Origin: Bryobacterales bacterium
GTDB lineage: Bacteria > Acidobacteriota > Terriglobia > Bryobacterales > UBA6623
DNA length: 61,163 bases
Assembly: GCA_022826925.1 (NCBI GenBank)
Contig: JAJDTX010000124.1
Location: forward strand, 1-61,163
Direction: 5' to 3'
How positions within the stretch are numbered: position 1 is the first letter of the stretch; each line of letters starts with the position of its first letter. A program made the translations under genes and the position numbers. Shown piece by piece: positions 16,353-26,288 of the stretch. The notes under the pieces are model-generated. The model ran no database searches, was not told the DNA's origin, and worked only from the letters and a program-made list of their open reading frames with translations.

Positions 16353-18656
16353 ATGTTGCTGCTTCGACTGACCCTCGTCCTCTTGGCTGGCACGCTGTGC
16401 GCTCAAGACCCGATCGAATACGCGTACCAAGAAATCTACGACGGCCAGAACGGCCATCGCTTCCAGCCGACCGTGCGCCAAGAATGCCGCAGCGTCGTAT
16501 TCGGCAGCGACGGCACGGTGTACACGGTCGGGATTCAGTCCAACGCGCCCGATCTTCTCAATTCCACGCGCCAGTTCGTCTCGCTCGGGCGCTGGCGGGG
16601 GGACCATTGGAGCGAGATCGCCAGAGTCAACGAGTTGGACGGCTATGTCTTCAGCTCGGTGGCAGCGGCTGACGATGCGGGCGGACTGTGGATTGCCTGG
16701 TCCGAGTTCAACGAAGTGGAACAGGACTTCGACGTCTACGCCCGGCACTGGGACGGCGCCAGGCTCGGGCCTGTCTCGCGGGTCAGTTCCGGTCGCGGTC
16801 CCGACATGCGACCGTCCGTGGCCCTGACGCCGAGCGGCTCTCCGGTGATCGCATGGGAGTCGGCCCGCAAGGGGGCCGTCCGGATCGCCCTGGCCAGCAT
16901 GTCGGACGGGGGGTGGAACGAGCGCCTCATGACCCCCGACAGCGGCTTCAATTTCCGCCCCCACCTGGCGGCGGGCGGCGATGGCAAGCTTTGGCTGGCC
17001 TTCGACCGCTGGGTGGACGGCGACTACGACGTCTATCTGCGTACCGCGAGCAACGGCGAGTGGACGGACGAGACGACCTTCTTCGCCTCGGAAGAGGACG
17101 AACAGCGCCCGATGATTCGGTTCGCGGCGGATGGCACGGCTTGGATCCACGCATCCGGCAGGGTTTCCGGCATTCGCGACGGCATGCGTTACGAGCTGCC
17201 TGCCAAGGCGCGCGACTTCGTCGCCGAGCTTGACCGGCTGGACGAGTTCCAGATCGACCGCGGCGGGCGCTTCTGGTTCCTGCACCAAGTGACTTCGTTC
17301 CACCCCGGCAACCCCGGATACCGGGCCGGCAGATCGCCGGGCTCTGCGGGAGCGTGGTTCGACGGCAAGACACTGCAGCCGTTCACCCTGGGCATGGCAA
17401 TCGGCTACCGGGCGCCGGCCTTCGAAGAGGATGGCTTCTGGCACGCCACCGACATGATGATGTACCGCAAGGCCATCGAGCCCGTCAGCGCGAGCGTGCG
17501 CGGCGAGGCCGCGAGCGGCCCGATTGGCGAAACGAAGCGGGCCGCGCCTCGGCCCGCGCATGTGCCCCACGAGACTCTCGAACTCGACGGCCAGATCTAC
17601 ACGCTCTACTACGGCGAACTCCACACCCACCTGGGGGAATACCCGGGCGACCGAACGATCGAGATGTGGACGGACCGCTTCTACATGAACGCCATGCACT
17701 CCGGCGTCCTGGACTTCGGGGCCGCGTCCGACCACGACTGGCCATCGATGACCAACTCGAAGTACCGCGTCGAGCAATCCTACTCCAACGTCCTGTCAGA
17801 AGACGGTCGCTTCGAAGGCTTCTCCAGCTACGAATGGAGCGGCGATGCGGCCGGGCGTCGCCGCTACGGCGACCGGACGGTGATCTTCACCAAGCCGTTC
17901 TCGCCGATCTATCGCATCACCGATCCCGAGAGCAACTCGATCGAGGAGTTGCGCCGCAGTCTCGCGAGAGAGAACGCCATCCCGTGGGTGCATCACGTCG
18001 GCGCGCCGTGGGGGGCCATGGACTGGTCCAAGCATGACCCGATTGCCGAACCAGTGGTCGAGATCACGTCCGGCCACGGCGTCTACGAAACGTACGATCA
18101 ACCACGCGCCGTCCCGGATTGGCTGCGCCGCCCACCGGTCGGAAAGACCTCCGTACAAGACGGGCTCGGATACGGCAAGAAGTTCGGCTTCGTGGGCTCG
18201 AGCGACCGCCACGATGGGCTCAGCGGCTACAACACCGGCATGCTGGGCGTGTTCGCCAAGGAGCTGAGCCGCGAATCGGTCGTGGATGCGCTGCGCGCCC
18301 GGCGCAGCTTTGCAGTGCGCGGCGGAGAGCCGATCCTGGTGGACGTCCGGGTCAACGGCGTGTTCCAAGGCGGCGAGGCCGAGATCGGACCCTCGTCCCC
18401 AACGATCGCGGTGAAGGTCAAGGCCGTCTCGCCGGTAGACAAGATCGAGATCGTCAGCGACGGGCAGTACATCTATGCGCACGAGCCAAGCGGCGAATCA
18501 GGGTCAGCTGAGTTCACGTACCGCGACACTCGCGCGCCCGTCGCCGGGCGGTACTATTACGCCCGCATTTGGCTCAAGGGCCGCTTCAAAGAGCCCCACT
18601 ACCAACAGATGGAGGTCGGCAAGTATGCGTGGAGCTCGCCGGTGTGGCTGAAGTGA
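16353..18656 (+). CDS. Secreted beta-propeller + PHP-domain (DUF3604-like) metal-dependent protein
   Basis: The 767-residue protein has a signal peptide (MLLLRLTLVLLAGTLCAQ), then about 340 residues of repeated strand motifs such as GGLWIAWSEF, VIAWESARKG and GKLWLAFDRW, each ending in a W-containing blade like sialidase or Asp-box propellers. From about residue 415 a PHP-type metal site appears: GELHTHLGEY with His424 and His426, DFGAASDHD, VHHVGAPWGAMDW and FVGSSDRHDGLSG. The final 100 residues form a strand-rich cap (EPILVDVRVNGVFQGGEAEI). The PHP half would hydrolyse a phosphoester or similar bond in the periplasm. Domain order is complete; the substrate is unknown. Confidence 0.78.
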   Translation: MLLLRLTLVLLAGTLCAQDPIEYAYQEIYDGQNGHRFQPTVRQECRSVVFGSDGTVYTVGIQSNAPDLLNSTRQFVSLGRWRGDHWSEIARVNELDGYVFSSVAAADDAGGLWIAWSEFNEVEQDFDVYARHWDGARLGPVSRVSSGRGPDMRPSVALTPSGSPVIAWESARKGAVRIALASMSDGGWNERLMTPDSGFNFRPHLAAGGDGKLWLAFDRWVDGDYDVYLRTASNGEWTDETTFFASEEDEQRPMIRFAADGTAWIHASGRVSGIRDGMRYELPAKARDFVAELDRLDEFQIDRGGRFWFLHQVTSFHPGNPGYRAGRSPGSAGAWFDGKTLQPFTLGMAIGYRAPAFEEDGFWHATDMMMYRKAIEPVSASVRGEAASGPIGETKRAAPRPAHVPHETLELDGQIYTLYYGELHTHLGEYPGDRTIEMWTDRFYMNAMHSGVLDFGAASDHDWPSMTNSKYRVEQSYSNVLSEDGRFEGFSSYEWSGDAAGRRRYGDRTVIFTKPFSPIYRITDPESNSIEELRRSLARENAIPWVHHVGAPWGAMDWSKHDPIAEPVVEITSGHGVYETYDQPRAVPDWLRRPPVGKTSVQDGLGYGKKFGFVGSSDRHDGLSGYNTGMLGVFAKELSRESVVDALRARRSFAVRGGEPILVDVRVNGVFQGGEAEIGPSSPTIAVKVKAVSPVDKIEIVSDGQYIYAHEPSGESGSAEFTYRDTRAPVAGRYYYARIWLKGRFKEPHYQQMEVGKYAWSSPVWLK

Positions 18657-18740
18657 CCGACCTGATCTAATCCCCCCGGGCGAAGGTGGCACCGCTCGCT
18701 CGCGCGGGCGCGGCCTGATCAGGACTTCGGACGCGCTGCG

Positions 18741-20354
18741 CTAGGGCAGCTGCTCGAACGGCACCCAGCCTACCTTCTCGCCCCATTCCAGCCAGGCGGC
18801 CTCCATGGCAGCGACGCGCTCGGGCATTTCGGCGGCAAGGTCGTGCTGCTCGCTACGATCCTCTGCGACGTCGTAGAGTTCCCAGGGTCCGGCTGCGCGC
18901 GTGCCGCGACCGCGTAGCGCGACGAGTTTCCAGCGGCCTTGGCGAATGGCGCGATTCCCCTGATGCTCCCAGTACAGCGCATCATGACCGTCACGAGTGC
19001 CGGTCTCGAGGATCGAACGGAGGCTCCTGCCTTCAAGCGGCACGATCTGCCTGCCGTCTCGCTCGGCCGGGTAGTCCGTTTCGGCTAGGTCGATGCACGT
19101 GGCCATCAGGTCAATGACATGACCGGGAGCATCGGTGATCGAGCCGCCCGGCAGCTTGATCCCGTCCGGCCAGTGGCAGATCAGGGGCGAAGAGATCCCG
19201 CCTTCGTGGACCCAGCTCTTGAACATCCGAAACGGCGTGTTGCTGGCATTCGCCCAAGGCCGGTCGTAGCCGTCAAACGATCCAGCGTCGCCGGGCATGG
19301 CGTTCGGATCTGCCCACGTATTTCTCGGCGTTCCCTGCTCGATGTTGGCGTCCTCGTGGCACCCGCCGTTGTCGGACAGGAACATGATGAGCGTGTTGTC
19401 GAGCTTGCCCAGATTTCGGATGGTCTCGACAACACGGCCGATGCCTTGATCCATGCAGTCGATCATGGCCGCATAAACTTCCATGCGGCGTTCCCACAGG
19501 GCCTTGTCCTCGGCATCGTCCCAAGCCGACACGTCCGGGTCGCGCGGGCTAAGCGTCCAAGTCTCGGCGCGGATCCCGGTTTCTTGCTGGCGGGCGAAGC
19601 GCTGCTGGCGCAGCACCTCCCAGCCCATGCCGTACTTGCCGACATATTTTTCGATGTCTTCCGGCTTGGCGTGCAGCGGCCAGTGCGGGGCGGTATAGGG
19701 CAGGTACAGGAAGAACGGGTCCGGCTTGGTGCCGTGCTCCTCGAGGAAGCGCACCGCGTTGTCGCTGAACGCATCTGTCATGTAGAACGATCCGTCGTTA
19801 GGAGGCGTGTACGGATCGTTGCCCGTCGCCATCTGCCGGGCTCCGTCGAGCTTGAAGTAGTTCGAGCCGCCGCTGATCAAGCCGAAGTACTCATCGAAAC
19901 CGCGGTCGACCGGCCAGTGGGGACGGCTCTCGCCGACGTGCCACTTGCCGGACATCAAGGTCGTGTAGCCGGCGTCCTTGAGAACCTCGGCGATCGTCAC
20001 GCAACGATCGTTCAAGCGCCCTTGGTACGCCGGATGGCCGTAGTCGCCCACCATGTGGCCGACGCCCGCCTGATGCGGGTAAAGCCCCGTGAGCAGCGCG
20101 GCGCGGGTCGGACAGCAGCGCGCGGCGTTGTAGAACTGCCGAAAGCGCAGGCCGTTCGCGGCCAGGGCATCGAGGTTGGGCGTGGAGATCTCCCCGCCAT
20201 AGCTGCCAATGTCGGAGAAACCCATGTCGTCGGCCATGATGACGACAATGTTGGGGCGTTCGCCCGCTCTCGATTCCGGCGCGGAGGCGCACCCCGCAAG
20301 CGAGGCGGCACCAAGCGCCTGAAGGAACGAGCGGCGGTCAAGACCTGGCTGCAT
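18741..20354 (-). CDS. Arylsulfatase, Tat/lipoprotein-type signal
   Basis: From the ATG at 20354 the product is 537 residues; a TTG start at 20375 would add seven. The leader MQPGLDRRSFLQALGAASLA has a twin-arginine motif (R7, R8), and the following LAGC (Cys22) is a lipobox, so the enzyme is probably an exported lipoprotein. RPNIVVIMADDMGFSDIGSY gives the metal-binding aspartates. The formylglycine motif is C80-C-P-T-R84. GKWHVGESRPHWPVDRGFD and FLSDNGGCHED are conserved active-site segments of the arylsulfatase A/choline group. It is full length. The gene faces the beta-propeller/PHP gene tail-to-tail. Confidence 0.93.
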   Translation of the reverse strand: MQPGLDRRSFLQALGAASLAGCASAPESRAGERPNIVVIMADDMGFSDIGSYGGEISTPNLDALAANGLRFRQFYNAARCCPTRAALLTGLYPHQAGVGHMVGDYGHPAYQGRLNDRCVTIAEVLKDAGYTTLMSGKWHVGESRPHWPVDRGFDEYFGLISGGSNYFKLDGARQMATGNDPYTPPNDGSFYMTDAFSDNAVRFLEEHGTKPDPFFLYLPYTAPHWPLHAKPEDIEKYVGKYGMGWEVLRQQRFARQQETGIRAETWTLSPRDPDVSAWDDAEDKALWERRMEVYAAMIDCMDQGIGRVVETIRNLGKLDNTLIMFLSDNGGCHEDANIEQGTPRNTWADPNAMPGDAGSFDGYDRPWANASNTPFRMFKSWVHEGGISSPLICHWPDGIKLPGGSITDAPGHVIDLMATCIDLAETDYPAERDGRQIVPLEGRSLRSILETGTRDGHDALYWEHQGNRAIRQGRWKLVALRGRGTRAAGPWELYDVAEDRSEQHDLAAEMPERVAAMEAAWLEWGEKVGWVPFEQLP

Positions 20355-20739
20355 CACGCATTCGAGTATCTCCAAACCTGCCGGGCGCGCGCAAACTCTT
20401 GCCTGCGCGAGCCATCACTTCATGCGACGGGCGGGGCTCCGGGCACCGAAGCTAGCGCGACAGCGGACGTCGCCGGCGCCAGAAAGCAGCGACATGGGCA
20501 AGGAGCGGGAACTATACCGATGACCAGGCACTGTGCGGTTCTGTCGCAACACACCGCCCTGCGCCCCCCGTGGATGCGCCTGTAGCGATGATCCCAGCCG
20601 CAAGGATGCAGATGGCATCGTTCACCTCCCGGCCTGCCACTCGGCCGCAAGCCTTGCACACGAGACGCACGACAGGCTCCACAGCCGTTGTCAGGAGCAC
20701 CGAGCGCCCGGTTCCTCGAAAGGCCGCTTAGCATATAAC
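20355..20739. other. Divergent intergenic region between a sulfatase and the DUF1592-type operon
   Basis: These 385 bases lie between divergent genes and should hold both promoters. TATAAC at 20734-20739 looks like a -10 box but touches the first possible ATG of the downstream gene, so if real it implies a start at 20767 or 20779. Open frames crossing the region on both strands have no recognisable product. Confidence 0.4.
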
Positions 20740-23226
20740 ATGTTGTTCGCCGGCGGGGCACAGCAGATGACCGAGCCGATGCAGTTTCCCGGGCCCCCGA
20801 AGCTAGTCCTTGCTGGGCTGGCAGCGGCACTCTCGCTCACTTTGCCGGGGGGTCTCCCTGCACAGCAGAGCAATACGGCCTCTGGGGAAGCTTCCCCAAC
20901 CTTAGGCCAGCGTCAGTTTCTCGATCGCTATTGCGCGACCTGCCACAACCAGCGTCTGAAGACCGGGGGGCTGAGATTGGATCAGGTGGACGTGTCGAGG
21001 CCCGCTGGACAGCCCGAACTATGGGAAAAGGTGGTGCGCAAGCTGCACACGGGCCTCATGCCGCCTCCCCAGTTGCCACAGCCATCCCAAGCTGATCGTC
21101 GCGCGATGCTGACATGGCTGACAGCATCGCTCGATGCCGGGGCGGCGGCAAACTTGAATCCCGGCCGCACCGAAACGCTGCGACGGCTGACACGTACCGA
21201 GTATCAGAACGCGATTCGGGACCTCTTGGGGCTCGACATCGACGCCGCCTCGCTACTGCCGGCCGATGAGAGCGGTCACGGCTTCGACAATGTCATCGTC
21301 GGCGATCTTTCGCCGACGCTCCTGAACCGCTACATCTCGGCCGCTCAGAAAATCAGCCGCCTCGCAGTCGGGACGAGCCAGTCCCTGCAGGGCGACATCA
21401 TTCGAGTGGCTCCGGATCTGACACAGGAAGATCACTTGCATGGGCTGCCGCTCGGCACCCGCGGTGGATTGTCGGCGGTCTATACGTTTCCCCGGGAAGG
21501 CGAGTACGAGATCCAGATCCTGCTCGCCCGCAATCTGACAGGGACCGTCAGCGGGATGCGCGATGACCGTCGGCACGAGCTCCTGGTACTGCTCGACCGA
21601 GAGCCGGTCAAGACCTTCACGATCCAAAGACCGGCCAGCAGCGACGGCTCGCTGTTCAGACAGGTCGCTGCGGTCGACAAGGACTTGAAGGCGCGCGTTG
21701 CGGTCACTGCCGGCCCGCACAACCTAGCCGTCACCTTCGCCAGAGAGGGTTCGTCGCTTACCGAGACACTCCGGCAACCAGCGCTAGCCCGCTTCAACGA
21801 CAATCGATATCCGCGCACCGCGCCAGCTATCGATCAGGTTCTAGTGACCGGGCCCTATGGCCCCAAGGGCCCCGGGAACACACCGAGCCGAAGGCGATTG
21901 TTTGTCTGCCGGCCAGCCCGACCGGACAAGACGCAGGAAGAGGAATGCGCGAGAGAGATTCTGTCGACACTGATGCGGCGCGCCTATCGGCGGCCCATCG
22001 CCGAAGCAGACTTCGACAGTCCGATGGCGTTCTATCGCAAGGGGCGAGCCGAAGGCGACTTCGACACTGGCATCGCCAAGGCACTGAGTGCTGTGCTCGC
22101 CGACCCGGGATTTCTGTTCCGCGTGGAACGCGACCCCGAACACGCGCCGGCAAGCGGCATCTACCAGGTCAGCGATGTCGATCTGGCATCGCGATTGTCG
22201 TTCTTCCTGTGGAGCAGCATCCCGGACGATGAGTTGCTCGACGCGGCCGTCCAGGGCCGGCTGAGGCAACAGGGGGAACTCGAGAAACAGACGCGTCGGA
22301 TGCTCGCCGACGGCAGGTCGATCAACCTCGCGACGAATTTCGCCGGACAGTGGCTGCGGCTACGCAATGTCGAGGCGGTCCTTCCAAGCGCCAACCTCTT
22401 TCGGGACTTCGACGACAACCTGCGGCAAGCCTTCCGAACGGAAACCGAGCTGTTCTTCGATAGCGTGCTGCGCGAGGATCGCAGTGTTCTCACGTTTGTT
22501 CGGTCGGACTACACGTTCCTCAACGAGCGCCTGGCAAAGCACTACGGAGTTCCCGGCGTTTACGGAAGCCGGTTCCGCCGGGTGACGCTTGCCCCCGAAA
22601 GCAAACGTGGCGGCCTGCTGCGGCAGGGCAGCGTGCTGTCGGTCACCTCGTACGCTACCCGGACATCGCCCGTGCTGCGCGGAGTTTTCGTATTGAGCAA
22701 TCTCTTGGGCGCGCCGCCTTCTCCTCCGCCCCCGAATGTCCCGGCCCTCGACGAGAGCGCGGTGGCGGCCAACCTCCCGATGCGAGAGCGCCTGGCTGCG
22801 CACCGCAGCAACGCGGCGTGCGCGAGCTGCCATCGTACGATTGATCCGGCGGGCTTCTCGCTAGAGAACTTCGATGCTGTCGGCCAGTGGCGCGACCGGG
22901 AGGTCGGCGGGGAACTCGTCGATGCGTCGGGAACTCTGCCCGGCGCCGGGGAGTTCCGAGGGCCTGACGGGCTCGAAGACGCTCTTTTGGACCGACCCGA
23001 GCTGTTTGTCGCCACGCTGACGGAAAAACTCCTGACGTTCGCGCTGGGGCGGGGCGTGGAGTACTACGACGCGCCGGCCGTTCGGAAGATCGTGAGAGCC
23101 GCCGAAAGGGACGATTACCGGTTCTCTGCGCTCATTCTCGGGATTGTCGAGAGCCTTCCGTTCCAAATGCGGAGCACTGAAGCCGAAAAATCGTCCTCGC
23201 GCCGTGCGATCGCAGGAAACCTGTAG
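20740..23226 (+). CDS. Diheme cytochrome c-type DUF1587/DUF1592/DUF1588/DUF1585 protein
   Basis: From the ATG at 20740 the protein has 828 residues (starts at 20767 and 20779 are alternatives). A signal peptide (LVLAGLAAALSLTLPGGLPA) precedes a cytochrome motif C65-AT-C68-H69. Conserved blocks of the family follow: LRRLTRTEYQNAIRDLLGLD (DUF1587), RAYRRPIAEADFDSPMAFYR and SFFLWSSIPDDELLDAA (DUF1592), GLLRQGSVLSVTSYATRTSP (DUF1588), a second heme site C694-AS-C697-H698, and LTFALGRGVEYYD (DUF1585). The domain set occurs in planctomycete and acidobacterial exported cytochromes of unknown function. It heads a three-gene operon (20 bases to the next gene). Confidence 0.85.
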   Translation: MLFAGGAQQMTEPMQFPGPPKLVLAGLAAALSLTLPGGLPAQQSNTASGEASPTLGQRQFLDRYCATCHNQRLKTGGLRLDQVDVSRPAGQPELWEKVVRKLHTGLMPPPQLPQPSQADRRAMLTWLTASLDAGAAANLNPGRTETLRRLTRTEYQNAIRDLLGLDIDAASLLPADESGHGFDNVIVGDLSPTLLNRYISAAQKISRLAVGTSQSLQGDIIRVAPDLTQEDHLHGLPLGTRGGLSAVYTFPREGEYEIQILLARNLTGTVSGMRDDRRHELLVLLDREPVKTFTIQRPASSDGSLFRQVAAVDKDLKARVAVTAGPHNLAVTFAREGSSLTETLRQPALARFNDNRYPRTAPAIDQVLVTGPYGPKGPGNTPSRRRLFVCRPARPDKTQEEECAREILSTLMRRAYRRPIAEADFDSPMAFYRKGRAEGDFDTGIAKALSAVLADPGFLFRVERDPEHAPASGIYQVSDVDLASRLSFFLWSSIPDDELLDAAVQGRLRQQGELEKQTRRMLADGRSINLATNFAGQWLRLRNVEAVLPSANLFRDFDDNLRQAFRTETELFFDSVLREDRSVLTFVRSDYTFLNERLAKHYGVPGVYGSRFRRVTLAPESKRGGLLRQGSVLSVTSYATRTSPVLRGVFVLSNLLGAPPSPPPPNVPALDESAVAANLPMRERLAAHRSNAACASCHRTIDPAGFSLENFDAVGQWRDREVGGELVDASGTLPGAGEFRGPDGLEDALLDRPELFVATLTEKLLTFALGRGVEYYDAPAVRKIVRAAERDDYRFSALILGIVESLPFQMRSTEAEKSSSRRAIAGNL

Positions 23227-23246
23227 GAGCATAGGAGCGGGAGATC

Positions 23247-24596
23247 ATGACGTTCCTGACCAAGAAGGCGATTCCTAGGCGGACGCTGCTGAAGAGCGCG
23301 CAGGCTGGCTTGGCCCTGCCATTGTTGGACGCGATGATTCCCGCTGCCACGGCTTGGGCCAAGACGCCCGCGAAACCGGTGGCGAGGCTCGGCTTCGTGT
23401 TCGTCCCGATGGGGTGTGATCATTCGCGATGGACCCCCGGGGGCCAGGGAAGGCTCGCTAAGCTTTCCCCCATCCTGAACTCGCTGGAGCCGGTCAAGGA
23501 TCAGGTGACCGTGATCACCAATATGCGCTTGCCAAATGCTTATCCGGGCACGCACGACACTTCCAATTCGGCGTTTCTGAGCGCGGCGGTCGCCAAACAC
23601 ACGGAGAGCTCGGACTACTATCTGGGCACGACCGTCGACCAGATCGCGGCTGAGCAGATGGGCCGCGATACGCAGCTATCCTCGCTCCAGCTCGCGATGG
23701 ACCTGACCCCGCTCGCCGGTGTGTGCAACAACGGGTACGCCTGCGTCTACCAGAATTGTCTTTCGTGGTCATCGCCGACGACCCCGCTGCCGGCCGAGGC
23801 CCATCCGCGCGTCGTCTTCGAGCGCCTGTTCGGCGAAGGCGGCGATTCCGCCGAGCGCCGAGCGGGACTGCGCGATCGCGCAAGCCTGCTGGACTCGTTC
23901 ACCGGGAGCATCGAACAAATCAAGGGGCAAGTGGGTGCCACCGACCGCGCCCGCTTGGACCGCTATCTCGAGAGCGTTCGTGAAGTTGAACTCGAAATCG
24001 AGCGCGCCGAGCAGGCTGCGGCCGAAGACAGGATGCCGGACACCGATCGGCCGGTAGGGGTCCCTGCAGCGTTCGCCGACCACGCCAGGCTCATGTACGA
24101 CCTGCAGGTTCTGGCCTTTCAGGCGGATATCACGCGCGTGGTCAGCTTCCAGTTCACGCGCGAGCACAACAACCGAACGTATCCCGAGATCGGCGTACCG
24201 GACCCGCACCATCCGACCAGTCATCACGGAAACGATCCGGAAAAGGTGTTGAAGATCGCGAAGATCAATACGTTCCACGTTTCGCTGTTTTCTGACTTCC
24301 TCCAGAAAATGAAGGCCACTCCCGACGGAGACGGTTCGCTCCTTGATCACTCGGTCTACCTGTACGGCAGCGGCATGGGCAATCCTAGCCTTCACGATCA
24401 CGAAAACCTTCCGATCCTGGTGACGGGCGGCTCCGCGAGCGGCCTAAAGGGCGGCCAGCATATCAACTACGAGAAGGGGACAAATCTAGCCAACCTACAC
24501 CTGACGTTGCTAGATCGCGTTGGCATCCCTATGGATTCCTTCATGGACAGCACCGGAAGAGTCGAAGACCTCTTCGAATTGACCGAGGTGGCATAG
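23247..24596 (+). CDS. DUF1552 family protein, Tat-exported
   Basis: AGGAG-rich sequence precedes the ATG. The 449-residue product begins with a twin-arginine signal, AIPRRTLLKSAQAGLALPLL, so it is exported folded. Blocks such as RLGFVFVPMGCDHSRWTP, LPNAYPGTHDTSNSAFLSAA and VVSFQFTREHNNRTYPEIGV identify DUF1552 (PF07586), which has a sulfatase/alkaline-phosphatase-like fold related to DUF1501. The catalytic role is unknown. DUF1552 genes repeatedly neighbour DUF1592-type cytochromes, as here (20 bases), suggesting a joint periplasmic function. The next gene starts 11 bases downstream. Confidence 0.88.
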   Translation: MTFLTKKAIPRRTLLKSAQAGLALPLLDAMIPAATAWAKTPAKPVARLGFVFVPMGCDHSRWTPGGQGRLAKLSPILNSLEPVKDQVTVITNMRLPNAYPGTHDTSNSAFLSAAVAKHTESSDYYLGTTVDQIAAEQMGRDTQLSSLQLAMDLTPLAGVCNNGYACVYQNCLSWSSPTTPLPAEAHPRVVFERLFGEGGDSAERRAGLRDRASLLDSFTGSIEQIKGQVGATDRARLDRYLESVREVELEIERAEQAAAEDRMPDTDRPVGVPAAFADHARLMYDLQVLAFQADITRVVSFQFTREHNNRTYPEIGVPDPHHPTSHHGNDPEKVLKIAKINTFHVSLFSDFLQKMKATPDGDGSLLDHSVYLYGSGMGNPSLHDHENLPILVTGGSASGLKGGQHINYEKGTNLANLHLTLLDRVGIPMDSFMDSTGRVEDLFELTEVA

Positions 24597-24607
24597 GGGA
24601 CGCGCAC

Positions 24608-26104
24608 ATGCGCTGTCGAGACATCGCTGGAATCGTGCTCCTGAACCTGTGCCTCCCAGGTTCTGCTTTCGCGGCATCGCTCCCCGACGCTGCCGAGCAA
24701 CGTGACAAGGCTAGCGTTCGCATCCTCCTCCATAGCGGCGTCGACGCCAATGCCGCACAGGTCGACGGGACCACTGCGCTGCATTGGGCGGCGTATCACG
24801 ACGACGTCGAGATGGCTGGGTTGCTCGTCCGAGCGGGCGCCAATGTGAACGCTGTGAACCGCTACGGCGCGTCAGCGCTGGCAGAGGCCAGCACGAATGG
24901 CAACGCCGCGATCGTAAAGCTGCTGTTGGAGGCTGGAGCCGACGCGAATACTCGAATGAAGGGCGGGGAGACAGCCCTGATGCTGGCTGCACGGTCCGGG
25001 AATTCCGAGACGGTGGGGGTATTGCTCGCGCACGGCGCTAACCCCGATCAGCGCGAGCGGCTCGACCAGACGGCCTTGATGTGGGCGTCGGCCGAGGGCC
25101 ACGCCGAGGTCGTTCGCGCTCTGATCGATGCTGGAGCGGACGTGAACGCCCGCCTCGATTCCGGGTTTACGCCGTTCTTGCTTTCCGTGCGCGAGGGCCG
25201 CCTCGACGTCGTGCGGGCGTTTATCGAGGCAGGGGTCGATGTGAATGCGATGATGCGGCCCGCGGAGGGCTGGAAATACAGGGGGGGACCGCCGGCCCTG
25301 TGTCCCTTGCAGATCGCAGTTCGGAACGGCCACTTCGAGCTTGCGATTGCGCTGGTCGATGCGGGTGCCGATCCCGACGATGTTCGGACCGGATTCACGG
25401 CTCTGCACTTGATTCCCGGAGTGCGCAAGCCGGATTCGAACGACCTCAACGATGGCGCGCCACCGAAGGGAGCCGGCCGACTCTCGAGCGCGGACTTTGT
25501 GCGCGAGATCGTGAAGCGTGGCGCGGATGTCGATTTCCGCTTGCCTCGCGGCACACGGGGATTGCCTGGTACGACCTCACGCATCGCCACCGTGGGAGCG
25601 GCGGGGGCGACGCCCTTGCTCTTGGCCGCCGACCGCTCCGACGTTCCGCTGATGCGCCTGCTGCTGGAGCTGGGCGGGGATCCCCTGCTGCCCAACTTCA
25701 ACAACACCACGCCGCTAATGGCTGCGGCCGGGGTCGGCACGACGTCGCCGGACCAGGAGGCGGGCGAGGAAAGCGAAGCGCTGGAAGCGGTAAAGCTGCT
25801 GCTCGATCTGGGCGCTGACCTCAACACCGTGGACGGTAACGGCGATACAGCCATGCACGGAGCCGCGTACAATGCCTACCCGCTTGTGGCGAACCTGTTG
25901 GCTGCCCGCGGAGCCGATCCGCAAGTCTGGAAGAAACCCAACCAAGCCGGCGGGACTCCGCTATTCATTGCCGAAGGTTACGCAGATCGCTCCCCGCAGC
26001 CCGATGCCAAGACGATCGAGGCCATCACCAAGCTGATGCTCGCGGCGGGCATTTCAACAGCGGGCGAGCGACCTGAGATCGTCGACATCTACGAGAGGCG
26101 TTAG
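24608..26104 (+). CDS. Periplasmic ankyrin-repeat protein
   Basis: The 498-residue protein has a signal peptide (IVLLNLCLPGSAFA) and about ten ankyrin repeats, recognisable as G-x-T-ALHWAAYHDDVEM, GGETALMLAARSGNSETV, DQTALMWASAEGHAEVVRAL and later GDTAMHGAAYNAYPLVANLL. Two longer inserts (around residues 215-230 and 275-320) interrupt the series. It is the third gene of the operon after the DUF1552 gene, 11 bases away, and is presumably exported to the same compartment. The repeats should act as a protein-binding scaffold; no enzymatic domain is present. Confidence 0.85.
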   Translation: MRCRDIAGIVLLNLCLPGSAFAASLPDAAEQRDKASVRILLHSGVDANAAQVDGTTALHWAAYHDDVEMAGLLVRAGANVNAVNRYGASALAEASTNGNAAIVKLLLEAGADANTRMKGGETALMLAARSGNSETVGVLLAHGANPDQRERLDQTALMWASAEGHAEVVRALIDAGADVNARLDSGFTPFLLSVREGRLDVVRAFIEAGVDVNAMMRPAEGWKYRGGPPALCPLQIAVRNGHFELAIALVDAGADPDDVRTGFTALHLIPGVRKPDSNDLNDGAPPKGAGRLSSADFVREIVKRGADVDFRLPRGTRGLPGTTSRIATVGAAGATPLLLAADRSDVPLMRLLLELGGDPLLPNFNNTTPLMAAAGVGTTSPDQEAGEESEALEAVKLLLDLGADLNTVDGNGDTAMHGAAYNAYPLVANLLAARGADPQVWKKPNQAGGTPLFIAEGYADRSPQPDAKTIEAITKLMLAAGISTAGERPEIVDIYERR

Positions 26105-26288
26105 AGCGGTCCGGGCCTGGCGGACTAGCGGAGTGCGATGCGCGCCGTAGAGTCCCAGCCCTGATGCCCCTCTTGCGGGCCATGCATCGTGCCGGGGCCC
26201 ACTCGCCGCACGTCATTGACAGGCCCAGAGGGCGGCTACGACGCGTACAGCTGCAGGCGCGAAGCCGCGTACGACACCGAAGGGCGGG

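Noticed and set aside
16299..17777. 492-residue minus-strand frame opposite the propeller/PHP gene
   Set aside because: Antisense shadow: Val/Arg/Ala rich with no recognisable domain.
19119..20585. 488-residue plus-strand frame opposite the second sulfatase
   Set aside because: Antisense shadow of a gene with clear catalytic motifs.
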